Part shown: one piece after another, positions 33,538-42,340 of the stretch
Layout: each line of letters begins with the position of its first letter
Position numbering within the stretch: the stretch's first letter is position 1
DNA from: Pantoea sp. alder81
GTDB taxonomy: Bacteria > Pseudomonadota > Gammaproteobacteria > Enterobacterales > Enterobacteriaceae
Direction of reading: 5' to 3'
Assembly: GCF_020179835.1 (NCBI RefSeq)
Contig: NZ_JAIUDA010000008.1
Span: 208,104 to 272,103 of the forward strand
DNA length: 64,000 nucleotides
Made by a program: the position numbers and the translations under genes
The notes under the pieces: model-generated
Told to the model about the DNA's origin: nothing
The model's input: the letters and a program-made list of their open reading frames with translations, nothing else
Databases searched by the model: none

Positions 33538-34584
33538 GTGAGCAAAAATAAACTGTCGAAGGGTCAACAACGTCGCGTAAGCGCTAACCATCAGCGTCGT
33601 CTGCAGCAACGGAACGAAAAGCCGGAACCGGATGACAACCTGTTTGGAGAAGTGAGCGAAGGCGTCGTGATCAGTCGCTTCGGCATGCACGCAGACGTGG
33701 AAGATGGCGTGGGCGAAGTGCACCGATGTAATATCCGCCGCACCATCCGCTCGCTGGTCACCGGCGACCGTGTGCTGTGGCGTGCGGCCATTGGCGGCGG
33801 TAAAGGTATCGTGGAAGCGGTTCACGATCGTAAAACGGTGCTGACCCGTCCGGATTTCTATGACGGCGTGAAACCTATCGCGGCCAATATCGATCAGATC
33901 ATTATTGTGTCGGCGATCCTGCCGGAGCTGTCGCTGAATATTATCGATCGTTATCTGGTGGCCAGCGAGACCCTCGGGGTCGAACCGTTGCTGGTGCTGA
34001 ATAAAACCGATCTGCTCGACAAAGAGGCGCGTGCATTTGTCGACAAGCAGATGGATATCTATCGCAAAATTGGCTATCGCGTGTTGATGGTTTCAAGCCG
34101 CGCCAAAGATGGCCTGGCAGAATTGGAGCAGGCCTTAACCGATCGCGTGAGCATTTTTGCCGGTCAATCTGGCGTGGGTAAATCCAGTTTGCTGAACAAC
34201 CTGTTGGGACTGGATTTGGCAGGCGATGAGATTCTGACTAATGATGTGTCGGATAATTCGGGTCTCGGCCAGCACACCACCACCGCTTCACGCCTCTATC
34301 ACTTCCCGCACGGCGGCGATGTGATCGATTCTCCAGGCGTACGTGAATTCGGTTTATGGCATCTGGAGCCGGAACAAATCACCCGCGGATTTGTCGAATT
34401 CCGTGAGTTTCTCGGCGGTTGCCGATTCCGCGACTGCAAGCATGATACCGATCCCGGCTGTGCCATTCGCGAAGCGGTAGAGGAAGGGACGATTAATCGC
34501 TCGCGCTTCGATAACTACCACCGGATTCTGGAGAGTATGGCGCAGGTAAAAACGCGTAAAAACTTTTCCGCCAGCGAAGATTAA
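33538..34584 (+). CDS. rsgA: RsgA, small-subunit assembly GTPase
   Basis: 348 aa from a GTG start (E. coli 350). Circularly permuted GTPase that checks late 30S maturation and releases RbfA. N-terminal OB fold (about 35-110), G domain with NKTD (G4) before GQSGVGKSSLLNNL (G1), then the zinc module CX4CXHX5C (CRFRDCKHDTDPGC). GTG 33538 is chosen because GAGAGG sits just before it and MSKNKLSKGQQRR matches E. coli; a GTG at 33526 is the alternative. Confidence 0.96.
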   Translation: MSKNKLSKGQQRRVSANHQRRLQQRNEKPEPDDNLFGEVSEGVVISRFGMHADVEDGVGEVHRCNIRRTIRSLVTGDRVLWRAAIGGGKGIVEAVHDRKTVLTRPDFYDGVKPIAANIDQIIIVSAILPELSLNIIDRYLVASETLGVEPLLVLNKTDLLDKEARAFVDKQMDIYRKIGYRVLMVSSRAKDGLAELEQALTDRVSIFAGQSGVGKSSLLNNLLGLDLAGDEILTNDVSDNSGLGQHTTTASRLYHFPHGGDVIDSPGVREFGLWHLEPEQITRGFVEFREFLGGCRFRDCKHDTDPGCAIREAVEEGTINRSRFDNYHRILESMAQVKTRKNFSASED

Positions 34585-34677
34585 CGGGTACAACGGCACA
34601 TTCGCCAACTGACCGGGGCGCTGCTACAATCCGCCCCCTTTTGTGTAAACCAAGCGTAATTAAGCCAGGAGGCAACG

Positions 34678-35574
34678 GTGTTTGATCGTTTTAAACTCGG
34701 CCTGAATCATATTCTGCCTAAAAAAGGGCTGACCGAACTTGCTGGCTGGGGCGCCAGTCGTCGCGGTGGCTGGCTGACCAAAGCGGTCATCGACATGTTT
34801 GTCTGGTACTACAAAGTGGATATGGCGGAAGCCAGCAAACCCCATACCGGTAGCTATCGCACTTTCAATGACTTCTTCGTACGTCCTTTAAAAGAGGGTG
34901 CGCGTCCAATTGATCCCGATGCGACCCTGCTGGCGCTGCCTGCTGATGGTGCAGTGAGCCAGTTAGGCCATATCGAAGGCGATCAGATCTTCCAGGCGAA
35001 AGGCCATTACTATTCATTGCAAGCCTTGCTGGCCGGTAACGACGATCTGGCGGAAAAATTTGTCGATGGTGAATTCATCACCACCTATCTTGCCCCGCGC
35101 GATTACCACCGCGTACATATGCCTTGTAACGGCATTCTGCGCGAAATGATTTATGTGCCGGGCGATCTTTACTCCGTCAACCCGCTGACAGCACGTAACA
35201 TCCCGAACCTGTTTGCACGCAATGAGCGTGTGATCTGCGTCTTCGATACCGATCATGGCCCGATGGTGCAGATTCTGGTGGGTGCGACCATTGTTGGCAG
35301 CATCGAAACCGTGTGGGCGGGCACCATTACGCCACCACGCGAAGGCGTGATCAAACGCTGGCGTTATCCATCAGCGGATCATGACGGTGCCGTTGTGCTG
35401 CTGAAAGGTCAGGAGATGGGCCGTTTCAAACTCGGTTCAACGGTGATTAACCTGTTCGCACCGGGCCGCGTGAAGCTGGCGGAAAGTCTCGAAGCTGAGA
35501 GCAAAACCCGTCTTGGCCAACCGCTGGCGATTGCCCTGCCGCAGCCCGGCGACAGCGCCCCGCTCGCTGAATAA
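34678..35574 (+). CDS. psd: Phosphatidylserine decarboxylase proenzyme
   Basis: 298 aa (E. coli 322; the acidic C-terminal tail is shorter). Membrane-associated enzyme that makes phosphatidylethanolamine. It self-cleaves at the LGST motif (FKLGSTVINLF, about 250-260), producing the pyruvoyl prosthetic group. YLAPRDYHRVHMPCNG and RNERVICVFDTDHGPM are conserved. GTG start with AGGAGG upstream. In operon with mscM, 14 bp downstream. Confidence 0.97.
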   Translation: MFDRFKLGLNHILPKKGLTELAGWGASRRGGWLTKAVIDMFVWYYKVDMAEASKPHTGSYRTFNDFFVRPLKEGARPIDPDATLLALPADGAVSQLGHIEGDQIFQAKGHYYSLQALLAGNDDLAEKFVDGEFITTYLAPRDYHRVHMPCNGILREMIYVPGDLYSVNPLTARNIPNLFARNERVICVFDTDHGPMVQILVGATIVGSIETVWAGTITPPREGVIKRWRYPSADHDGAVVLLKGQEMGRFKLGSTVINLFAPGRVKLAESLEAESKTRLGQPLAIALPQPGDSAPLAE

Positions 35575-35588
35575 CCGGAACCTATCCC

Positions 35589-38500
35589 GTGCGCGTTTTT
35601 CTCTCTCTGCTGCTGAGCCTGGTGCTCAGCAGTTCTGTATTTGCAGCCACCGTTCCTCCCGCAAGCCAGCTTAAGCAAGAGCTGGAGACGGCCAAATCTG
35701 CCAAAGCCTCTCCTGCACAAGCCGAGCAAGTTCAGGCCATTGAAGCGGCGATCAACTTCCTCTCTGAGCGTGATGAATCGCTGGAGCGTGCGAAACAGTA
35801 TCAGCAGGTGATTGATGATTTCCCGCGGCTGGCCCGTGAACTGCGTCAGCAGATCGCCACGCTGACCGACAGCAGCAAAACGGTGCGCAATAACATGAGC
35901 AGCGCCGAGCTGGATCAGGAAATCCTGCAAATCAGTAGCCAGCTGCTGGAAGAGGGCCGCCAGGCGCAGCAAGAGCAGGATCGCGCACGAGAGATCAGCG
36001 ATTCACTTTCACAGCTACCACAGCAGCAGACTGACGCACGTCGGGCGATGACCGAGAGCGATCGCCGCGCTCAGGGCTTTTCAGCGGCCGCCACGCCGCT
36101 GGCTCAGGCGCAGATTTATGCCCGCCTGGCGGAGAATGCCGCCAATAAAGCGCGTGTCGATGAGTTAGAACTGGCACAGCTCTCCGCCAATAATCGCCAG
36201 GAGCTGGCGCGCATGCGGGCTGAAGTGCATCAGCGTAAAGCCACGCAGCTGGATAACTACCTGCAATCGCTGCGCAATCAGCTTAATAATCAGCGTCAGC
36301 GGGAAGCGGAACTCGCGCTGGAGCGCACCGAACAGCTGGCGGAAAACAGCGGCGATTTACCGGCTTCGATCAGCGATCAATTCCGCGTGAACCGTGAGCT
36401 ATCAGCCGACCTGAATGCGCAAGCTCAGCGTATGGATTTGGTCGCCTCGCAACAACGGCTGGCCACCAATCAAACGCTGCAGGTGCGTCAGGCGCTCAGC
36501 ACGCTACGCGAGCAGTCACAATGGCTGGGCGCATCGAATCTGTTGGGTGAAGCTTTGCGTGCCCAGGTCGCCAGACTGCCGGATATGCCGAAGTCGCAGC
36601 AGATCGACAGTGAGATGGGCCAACTGCGCGTACAGCGACTGCATTATGAAGATTTGCTGGAGCGGCAAAAGGATCTGCGCAAAGAGAAGCAGGACGATGG
36701 CACGCCGTTTACCAGCGAGCAAACCCGTATTCTCGATGCCCAGCTGAAAACCCAGCGCGAGCTGCTCAATTCACTGATCTCCGGCTGCGATACATTGATT
36801 CTGGAAATCACCAAGCTGAAGGTGTCGAACACGCAGTTACAGGACGCGCTGGGCGAAGTGAAAGAAGCTACGCACCGTTATCTGTTCTGGACGGCGGATG
36901 TCAGCGCCATCGATTTGAAGTATCCGATTGACGTGGCGCGTGACTTAACTCGTCTGCTGTCGCTGGACACCTTAGGGCAACTCGGTAAAGCGCTGGCGAT
37001 GATGTTTACCAGCAAAGAAACCGTGGTGCCGATTATTGGCGCGGTGCTTCTGGTAGGCTTCAGTATCAGCTCGCGTCGTCATTTCAATGACTTTATGGCA
37101 CGCTCCGCCAGCAAGGTTGGGAAAGTCACTCAGGATCGCTTTAGCCTGACGCTGCGCACGGTGTTCTGGTCGATCCTGGTCGCCGTGCCGCTGCCGGTGC
37201 TGTGGGCCGCGCTGGGCTTTGGCTTACAGCACGCCTGGCCTTATCCGTTCGCCGTTGCCATTGGTGATGGCATCACCGCCACCCTGCCCCTGCTGTGGGC
37301 CTTTATGATCAGCGCCGCCTTTGCGCGTCATGATGGGCTGTTTGTGGTGCACTTCCGCTGGCCACAGGCGCGCGTGGCGCGTGCCATGCGTTACTACTCG
37401 CTCACGGTTGGCCTGATTGTGCCGCTGATCATGCTGTTGATTGCCTTTGCCAATCTGGACGATCCGCAGTTCTCCGGCACGCTCGGCCGACTGTGCTTTA
37501 TCCTGATTTGCGGCGCGTTAAGTATTGTCACCGTCAGCCTGAAACGTGCAGGGATTCCGCTGTATCTGGATAAAGAGGGCAATGGCGACAACTTCATTAA
37601 CCGCATTCTGTGGAACCTGATGATTGCCATTCCGCTGGTGGCGGCGCTCGCTTCCTGCATTGGTTATCTGGCGACCGCTCAGGCTCTGCTGGCACGTCTG
37701 GAAACATCGGTGGGCATTTGGTTCTTCCTGCTGGTGATTTATCACATTATTCGCCGCTGGATGCTGATCCAACGTCGCCGCATCGCCTTTGACCGCGCCC
37801 GTCAACGCCGTGCCGATATGCTGGCGAACCGTGCACGCAGCGAAGAAGAGAAAGATCAACAAACGCCCGCCAACGCCGATACCATCGAAATTGAAGAGCC
37901 GAGCCTGGATTTGGATGAGATCAGCGCGCAGTCATTGCGTTTGGTGCGCTCCATTCTGACGTTGATTGCGCTGGTGTCGGTGATTGTGCTGTGGTCGGAA
38001 ATTCACTCGGCCTTTAGCTTCCTCGACAATATCCCGCTGTGGGATGCCAGCACCACGGTGCAGGGTGTCGAAAGCGTACAGCCGATAACGCTGGGTGCGG
38101 TGCTGATTGCCATCCTGGTGTTCATTATTACCACCCAGCTGGTGCGCAACATGCCTGCCCTGCTGGAACTGGCACTGCTACAACACATCAGCCTGACGCC
38201 CGGCACCGGTTACGCTATTACCACCCTGACCAAATACGTACTGATGTTGATTGGCGGGTTAGTCGGCTTCTCGATTATTGGCGTTGAGTGGGCAAAACTG
38301 CAGTGGCTGGTGGCGGCATTAGGTCTGGGACTGGGCTTTGGTATGCAGGAGATCTTCGCCAACTTTATTTCTGGTCTGATTATCCTGTTCGAAAAGCCGA
38401 TTCGTATTGGTGATACCGTGACCATTCGCGATTTGACCGGCAGCATAACCCGCATCAATACCCGCGCCACGACGATTACCGACTGGGACCGTAAAGAGAT

Positions 38501-38924
38501 CATCGTGCCGAATAAGGCCTTTATCACTGAGCAATTCGTTAACTGGTCGCTGTCAGATTCCGTCACGCGCGTAGTGCTGACCATCCCGGCCCCGGCGCAC
38601 GTTAACAGTGATGAAGTCACCAACATTCTTAAACAGGCTGCCGAGCGCTGCACCTACGTGCTGGATATGCCCGCACCGGATGTGTTCCTGGTAGATTTGC
38701 AGCAAGGTATTCAGCTGTTTGAACTGCGTGTGCACGCTGCCGAGATGGGTCACCGCATGCCACTGCGTCATGAGCTGCATCAGTTGATTTTACGTGGCTT
38801 TGAAGAGCACGGTATTGAGATGCCGTTCCCACCGTTCCAGGTGCGTATGGAAACGCTGGGACGTAAAACGCCGGCGGGCAATGGATCACCGTCCAGCCAG
38901 ACTTTCAAATCTGGCGGCTTATAA
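35589..38924 (+). CDS. mscM: MscM, large mechanosensitive channel
   Basis: 1111 aa (E. coli YjeP 1107). Inner-membrane channel of the MscS/MscK type that opens under membrane tension at low osmolarity. Signal sequence (about 1-19), long periplasmic alpha-helical/coiled-coil region (about 20-460), many membrane helices (about 470-930), and the MscS-like pore and beta domain with GLGLGFGMQEIFANFISGLI and PIRIGDTVTIRDLTGSITRI. GTG start. Ends at the junction with mdh, marked by a bidirectional terminator. Confidence 0.96.
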   Translation: MRVFLSLLLSLVLSSSVFAATVPPASQLKQELETAKSAKASPAQAEQVQAIEAAINFLSERDESLERAKQYQQVIDDFPRLARELRQQIATLTDSSKTVRNNMSSAELDQEILQISSQLLEEGRQAQQEQDRAREISDSLSQLPQQQTDARRAMTESDRRAQGFSAAATPLAQAQIYARLAENAANKARVDELELAQLSANNRQELARMRAEVHQRKATQLDNYLQSLRNQLNNQRQREAELALERTEQLAENSGDLPASISDQFRVNRELSADLNAQAQRMDLVASQQRLATNQTLQVRQALSTLREQSQWLGASNLLGEALRAQVARLPDMPKSQQIDSEMGQLRVQRLHYEDLLERQKDLRKEKQDDGTPFTSEQTRILDAQLKTQRELLNSLISGCDTLILEITKLKVSNTQLQDALGEVKEATHRYLFWTADVSAIDLKYPIDVARDLTRLLSLDTLGQLGKALAMMFTSKETVVPIIGAVLLVGFSISSRRHFNDFMARSASKVGKVTQDRFSLTLRTVFWSILVAVPLPVLWAALGFGLQHAWPYPFAVAIGDGITATLPLLWAFMISAAFARHDGLFVVHFRWPQARVARAMRYYSLTVGLIVPLIMLLIAFANLDDPQFSGTLGRLCFILICGALSIVTVSLKRAGIPLYLDKEGNGDNFINRILWNLMIAIPLVAALASCIGYLATAQALLARLETSVGIWFFLLVIYHIIRRWMLIQRRRIAFDRARQRRADMLANRARSEEEKDQQTPANADTIEIEEPSLDLDEISAQSLRLVRSILTLIALVSVIVLWSEIHSAFSFLDNIPLWDASTTVQGVESVQPITLGAVLIAILVFIITTQLVRNMPALLELALLQHISLTPGTGYAITTLTKYVLMLIGGLVGFSIIGVEWAKLQWLVAALGLGLGFGMQEIFANFISGLIILFEKPIRIGDTVTIRDLTGSITRINTRATTITDWDRKEIIVPNKAFITEQFVNWSLSDSVTRVVLTIPAPAHVNSDEVTNILKQAAERCTYVLDMPAPDVFLVDLQQGIQLFELRVHAAEMGHRMPLRHELHQLILRGFEEHGIEMPFPPFQVRMETLGRKTPAGNGSPSSQTFKSGGL

Positions 38925-38928
38925 ACGA

Positions 38929-38960
38929 CAACGCCCGGCAATCACCGGGCGTTGTTTTTT
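38929..38960 (+). terminator. Terminator at the mscM/mdh junction
   Basis: Perfect stem CAACGCCCGG / CCGGGCGTTG with loop CAATCA, followed by TTTTTT on the plus strand. It ends mscM and separates it from the convergent mdh. Confidence 0.9.
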
Positions 38961-38970
38961 CTGCTGGGCG

Positions 38971-39906
38971 TTACTTCACAAACTCTTCGCCCTGCGCGAT
39001 ATCTTTCTTCAGCGTCTCCAGCATGCCGCTGAGCGCCTGCTGTTCAAACGCACTCAAAGGCCCCAACGGGCGACGTTCCACGATACCGTTCTTGCCGATC
39101 AGCAGCGGCTGTGAGAAGAAGCGCGCATATTCGCCATCGCCTTCAACATAAGCGCATTCCACGACGTTGGCTTCGCCCTGTAACGCACGCACCAGTGAGA
39201 GTCCAAAGCGCGCCGCAGCCTGCCCCATGGACAAGGTCGCCGATCCGCCACCGGCTTTGGCTTCCACTACTTCCGTGCCGGCGTTTTGAATACGTTTGGT
39301 GAGGTCAGCCACTTCCTGTTCACTGAAGCTGATGCCTTTAACCTGCGACAGCAGCGGTAAAATCGTCACGCCTGAGTGACCGCCCACCACCGGAACCTCG
39401 ATCTCAGTTGGCTGTTTGCCTTTGAGCGCTGCGACAAAAGTATTGGCGCGGATGATGTCGAGGGTAGAAATACCAAACAGGCGGTTCTTGTCGTACACAC
39501 CCGCTTTTTTCAGCACTTCAGCCGCAATGGCCACCGTGGTGTTAACCGGATTGGTGATGACGCCGATCAGCGCTTTCGGCGCGGTGCTGGCAACCTGTTC
39601 GATGAGGTTTCGCACAATGCCCGCGTTGACGTTAAACAGGTCGGCGCGATCCATGCCGGGTTTACGTGCCACACCAGCAGAAATCAGCACAATATCTGCC
39701 CCATGCAGCGCAGGTGTCGCATCTTCGCCGCTAAACCCTTCTACCTTTACGGCGGTGGGAATATGGCTGAGATCGACCGCCACACCTGGCGTGACCGGAG
39801 CGATATCATAAAGTGAGAGAGCGGAACCTGCGGGTAATTGAGTCTTGAGCAGCAGTGCGAGCGCCTGGCCGATACCACCGGCTGCACCGAGAACGGCAAC
39901 TTTCAT
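38971..39906 (-). CDS. mdh: Malate dehydrogenase
   Basis: 311 aa (E. coli 312). NAD-dependent oxidation of malate to oxaloacetate in the TCA cycle. MKVAVLGAAGGIGQALALL (NAD site), SAGVARKPGMDRADLFN (substrate arginines on the mobile loop), GVITNPVNTTVAIAAE and the catalytic His in VVGGHSGVTILPL are present. AAGGAG precedes the ATG. Divergent from argR, as in E. coli. Confidence 0.98.
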   Translation of the reverse strand: MKVAVLGAAGGIGQALALLLKTQLPAGSALSLYDIAPVTPGVAVDLSHIPTAVKVEGFSGEDATPALHGADIVLISAGVARKPGMDRADLFNVNAGIVRNLIEQVASTAPKALIGVITNPVNTTVAIAAEVLKKAGVYDKNRLFGISTLDIIRANTFVAALKGKQPTEIEVPVVGGHSGVTILPLLSQVKGISFSEQEVADLTKRIQNAGTEVVEAKAGGGSATLSMGQAAARFGLSLVRALQGEANVVECAYVEGDGEYARFFSQPLLIGKNGIVERRPLGPLSAFEQQALSGMLETLKKDIAQGEEFVK

Positions 39907-40173
39907 CCTGAACTCCTTATGAAGGTGGGGCAGAGATATGCCGAAAATCCATCAGGTTACGAGTTTAATCAACTTCTCAGGCGATAGCGACAAACCTGTC
40001 GCGCAATAACATGACGCCGCAATCGGCTCCCGAGACATCTCCACTTCAGAAGTCGCCTGAATGATACAATCGCAGCCAGAAAACAATGGACGGCAATGAT
40101 CATCGATATAGTTGTTACCACTTCAATACTATAACAACATTGCAACCTTCGCTTTGCGCGTCAGCCCGCGATT

Positions 40174-40201
40174 TTGGCGCAACACAAAACTCTGCTATAA
40201 T
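40174..40201 (+). promoter_or_regulatory. argR promoter
   Basis: -35 TTGGCG (40174-40179), 16-bp spacer, perfect -10 TATAAT (40196-40201). The ARG boxes lie about 35 bp beyond the expected start site, so repression here would act as a block after initiation, unless a second promoter overlaps the boxes. Confidence 0.6.
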
Positions 40202-40242
40202 GCCGCTCCGCAGTTGATTAGCGCGATTCTCTCACTACGCTT

Positions 40243-40280
40243 ATTGCATAAAAATTCATCTAAATGCATAATAATTTATC
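40243..40280. promoter_or_regulatory. Paired ARG boxes (ArgR operator)
   Basis: Two 18-bp imperfect palindromes, 40243-40260 (core TGCATAAAAATTCA) and 40263-40280 (core TGCATAATAATTTA), separated by 2 bp. They fit the ARG consensus TGAATWWWWATTCA. The 2-bp gap, rather than the usual 3, is the known argR-specific arrangement and implies autorepression. Confidence 0.8.
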
Positions 40281-40326
40281 TGCCGCTGGCCTGTTGCCTG
40301 CTGCACCCCTCTTTTATTGGTAGCTT

Positions 40327-40797
40327 ATGCGAAACCCATCAAAACAAGACGACTTGATCAAAGCGTTCAAAGCGTTATTAAAAGAAGAAAAATTCAGCTC
40401 TCAGGGCGAAATCGTGCAGGCGCTGCAGGAAGACGGCTTCGAGAACATCAACCAGTCAAAAGTTTCTCGTATGCTGACCAAGTTTGGTGCCGTGCGCACC
40501 CGCAATGCCAAAATGGAAATGGTGTATTGCTTGCCAGCTGAGCTTGGCGTGCCGACCACCACCAGCCCATTGAAGAATCTGGTGCTGGATATCGATTACA
40601 ATGACGCCCTGGTCGTGATTCACACCAGCCCCGGTGCCGCGCAGTTGATTGCACGCCTGCTGGATTCGCTTGGTAAAGCAGAAGGTATTCTCGGTACCAT
40701 CGCCGGTGATGACACCATCTTTATCACTCCCGCGCGCAATTTCTCCGTGAAACAGCTGCACGATGCCGTGCTGGTTTTATTCGAACAGGAACTATAA
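40327..40797 (+). CDS. argR: ArgR, arginine repressor
   Basis: 156 aa, the E. coli length. Arginine-dependent hexameric repressor of arginine synthesis genes; also the accessory factor for XerCD recombination at cer sites. The N-terminal winged helix (about 1-75, SSQGEIVQALQEDGFENINQ) binds ARG boxes. The C-terminal arginine-binding/hexamerisation domain shows GAAQLIARLLDSLG and GTIAGDDTIFI. Preceded by its own ARG boxes. Confidence 0.98.
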   Translation: MRNPSKQDDLIKAFKALLKEEKFSSQGEIVQALQEDGFENINQSKVSRMLTKFGAVRTRNAKMEMVYCLPAELGVPTTTSPLKNLVLDIDYNDALVVIHTSPGAAQLIARLLDSLGKAEGILGTIAGDDTIFITPARNFSVKQLHDAVLVLFEQEL

Positions 40798-40810
40798 AAC
40801 CCTGCTCTTA

Positions 40811-40831
40811 ACCGGCAGTTCATCTGCCGGT
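40811..40831 (+). terminator. Hairpin after argR
   Basis: ACCGGCAG / CTGCCGGT stem with loop TTCAT, 13 bp after the argR stop. There is no clear T-run, so termination may be Rho-assisted. Confidence 0.45.
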
Positions 40832-41288
40832 AACAACCTTCATTACTGACACGTTTCCCGCCACGCTTGTTACAAAATCCTTTGTTAATAATAAGTTATC
40901 TATATAGCTGCCGGTTCTGCACCCGGTAAAATATTGGTACGACCTTTTCCCCTGCTTAACCATTAGCGCTATTTTACACTGCTTTACATATTGTGCTCAG
41001 TGGTTATCGCTTCCTATTTCGTATCAGCCAGCGGGATCAACCATGATCTTTCGCACGAAAAGATAATTTGATGCAGATCATTGTTTTTACGAATAAATAA
41101 TGGTCAATGGTTAAGAATTCAGCGTTTTTAATAACTTCCAGTTCTAAAAAGGTGCCATAAGGATAAAGAATAACAACCAAACATTATTAGCCAGATATTA
41201 ATTTCATGGGTGATTAGATCTATACTTGTTTTCGTGATGCAAATCACACGAAAGAAAAAGATAAAAACAGAAGACGAGGAAAAATACC
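40832..41288 (+). promoter_or_regulatory. Long AT-rich regulatory region before the yhcN cluster
   Basis: About 457 bp without a gene. It contains an FNR-like site TTGATGCAGATCAT (41068-41081), one base off TTGATN4ATCAA; a -10-like TATACT (41221-41226); and a CRP-like palindrome CGTGATGCAAATCACA (41233-41248), one mismatch from TGTGAN6TCACA. The CRP-like site lies over or just after the expected start of transcription, a position that would favour repression. Regulation is inferred. Confidence 0.5.
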
Positions 41289-41552
41289 ATGAACGTTAAA
41301 ACTACTATCGCAACCCTGAGTGTTCTATCTGCCCTGTCATTTGGTGCTTTTGCAGCAGATTCTATCAATGCTCAACAGGCAGCGAATCTGCAACCTGCCG
41401 GCACCATCAGTGTGAGCGGCGTGGGCGGTTCTCCGATGGATATCCATGAACAGCTGAATGCCAAAGCCGATCAGGAAGGTGCTAAAGCCTACCGTGTGAT
41501 CGAAGCGAATACCGGCGACAGCTATCACGCCACCGCTGAACTTTATAAATAA
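41289..41552 (+). CDS. yhcN: YhcN-family periplasmic stress protein, copy 1
   Basis: 87 aa, the E. coli YhcN length. DUF1471 family (BhsA/McbA/YhcN), small periplasmic proteins induced by peroxide, acid or other envelope stress. Signal peptide cleaved at AFA-AD (about residue 22). The mature part carries GTISVSGVGGSPMD and the ending GDSYHATAELYK. Of the three copies this is the closest to E. coli YhcN. Ribosome site ACGAGGA before the ATG. Confidence 0.92.
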   Translation: MNVKTTIATLSVLSALSFGAFAADSINAQQAANLQPAGTISVSGVGGSPMDIHEQLNAKADQEGAKAYRVIEANTGDSYHATAELYK

Positions 41553-41642
41553 GTTTACTGAACAAGACGCAGTGTGAACGGCGACCCGTTTGAGACGCAT
41601 TTGCCTCTCAGGTTGCCAAACCCAATTTCAGGAGAGTGAATC

Positions 41643-41909
41643 ATGAAAACCAAATTAGCTATCGCCATTGTCGGTCTGGCTTCCGTACTGTCTTTCGGTG
41701 CCAGCGCCGCTAGCCTGGTTTCTAACGAACAAGCCGCACAGCTGCAACCGCTGAACCAAACTGTCAGTGTGAGTGGTGTTGACGGTGACCAGACGAATGT
41801 CCGTCAGGAACTGTCGCAGAAAGCCGATGCGCAAGGTGCCAGCCACTATCGCATCATTGAAAACAATCGCGGTGACACCTTCCACGTGACCGCTGAACTG
41901 TACAAATAA
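41643..41909 (+). CDS. YhcN-family periplasmic stress protein, copy 2
   Basis: 88 aa, DUF1471. Signal peptide to about SAA-SL (residue 23). It keeps VSVSGV and GDTFHVTAELYK but replaces the GGSPMD loop of copies 1 and 3 with DGDQTN, making it the most divergent. Shares ELSQKADAQGAS with copy 3, so these two probably arose from the later duplication. Ribosome site AGGAGAG; 90 bp after copy 1 with no obvious terminator between, so co-transcription is likely. Confidence 0.9.
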   Translation: MKTKLAIAIVGLASVLSFGASAASLVSNEQAAQLQPLNQTVSVSGVDGDQTNVRQELSQKADAQGASHYRIIENNRGDTFHVTAELYK

Positions 41910-42014
41910 GACTAAATCGAACGTCGGGCGCCTGAACGGCGCCAGACAATTTATCGACGACCCGCCTCACCCACTTTTTGCCGCAGGTTGTTGATTATAA
42001 CGAGGAGAAAAATT

Positions 42015-42281
42015 ATGAAAATCAAAGCAACCATCGCAGCCGCCAGCCTTCTTTCCCTGTTTGCCTTTGGTGCTTCAGCAGCCCAATTGGTAACGAATGA
42101 GCAGGCGCAAAATCTGCAACCTACCGGCAGCACTATCACCGTCAGCGGTACCGGCGGTTCGCCAATGGATTACCGTGCTGAGCTTTCACAGAAAGCCGAT
42201 GCACAAGGTGCCAGTGCTTATAAAGTGATTGAAGCCAATACCGGTGACAGCTATCACGTGACCGCTGAGCTGTACAAATAA
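42015..42281 (+). CDS. YhcN-family periplasmic stress protein, copy 3
   Basis: 88 aa, DUF1471. Starts at 42015 (MKIKATIAAASLLSL) behind GAGGAG at 42002-42007; the frame is open nine codons further upstream, but that lacks a ribosome site and a signal-peptide start. Signal peptide to about SAA-QL, then the mature domain with ITVSGTGGSPMD, ELSQKADAQGAS and GDSYHVTAELYK. Ends at a strong terminator. Confidence 0.9.
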   Translation: MKIKATIAAASLLSLFAFGASAAQLVTNEQAQNLQPTGSTITVSGTGGSPMDYRAELSQKADAQGASAYKVIEANTGDSYHVTAELYK

Positions 42282-42308
42282 TTCCTCGTCAATTCTGACG
42301 AACCCTTT

Positions 42309-42333
42309 GGCCCCGCTCGCCGGGGCCCTTTTT
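42309..42333 (+). terminator. Terminator after the yhcN cluster
   Basis: GGCCCCG / CGGGGCC stem with loop CTCGC, followed by CTTTTTC. It separates the yhcN triplet from convergent yhcO. Confidence 0.88.
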
Positions 42334-42340
42334 CGGCTTG

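Larger units (their letters stand above)
39907..40326. other. mdh-argR intergenic region
   Basis: 420 bp with no supported gene. The right part carries the argR promoter and ARG boxes, listed separately. The left part should hold the mdh promoter; no site was clear enough to name. Confidence 0.6.
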
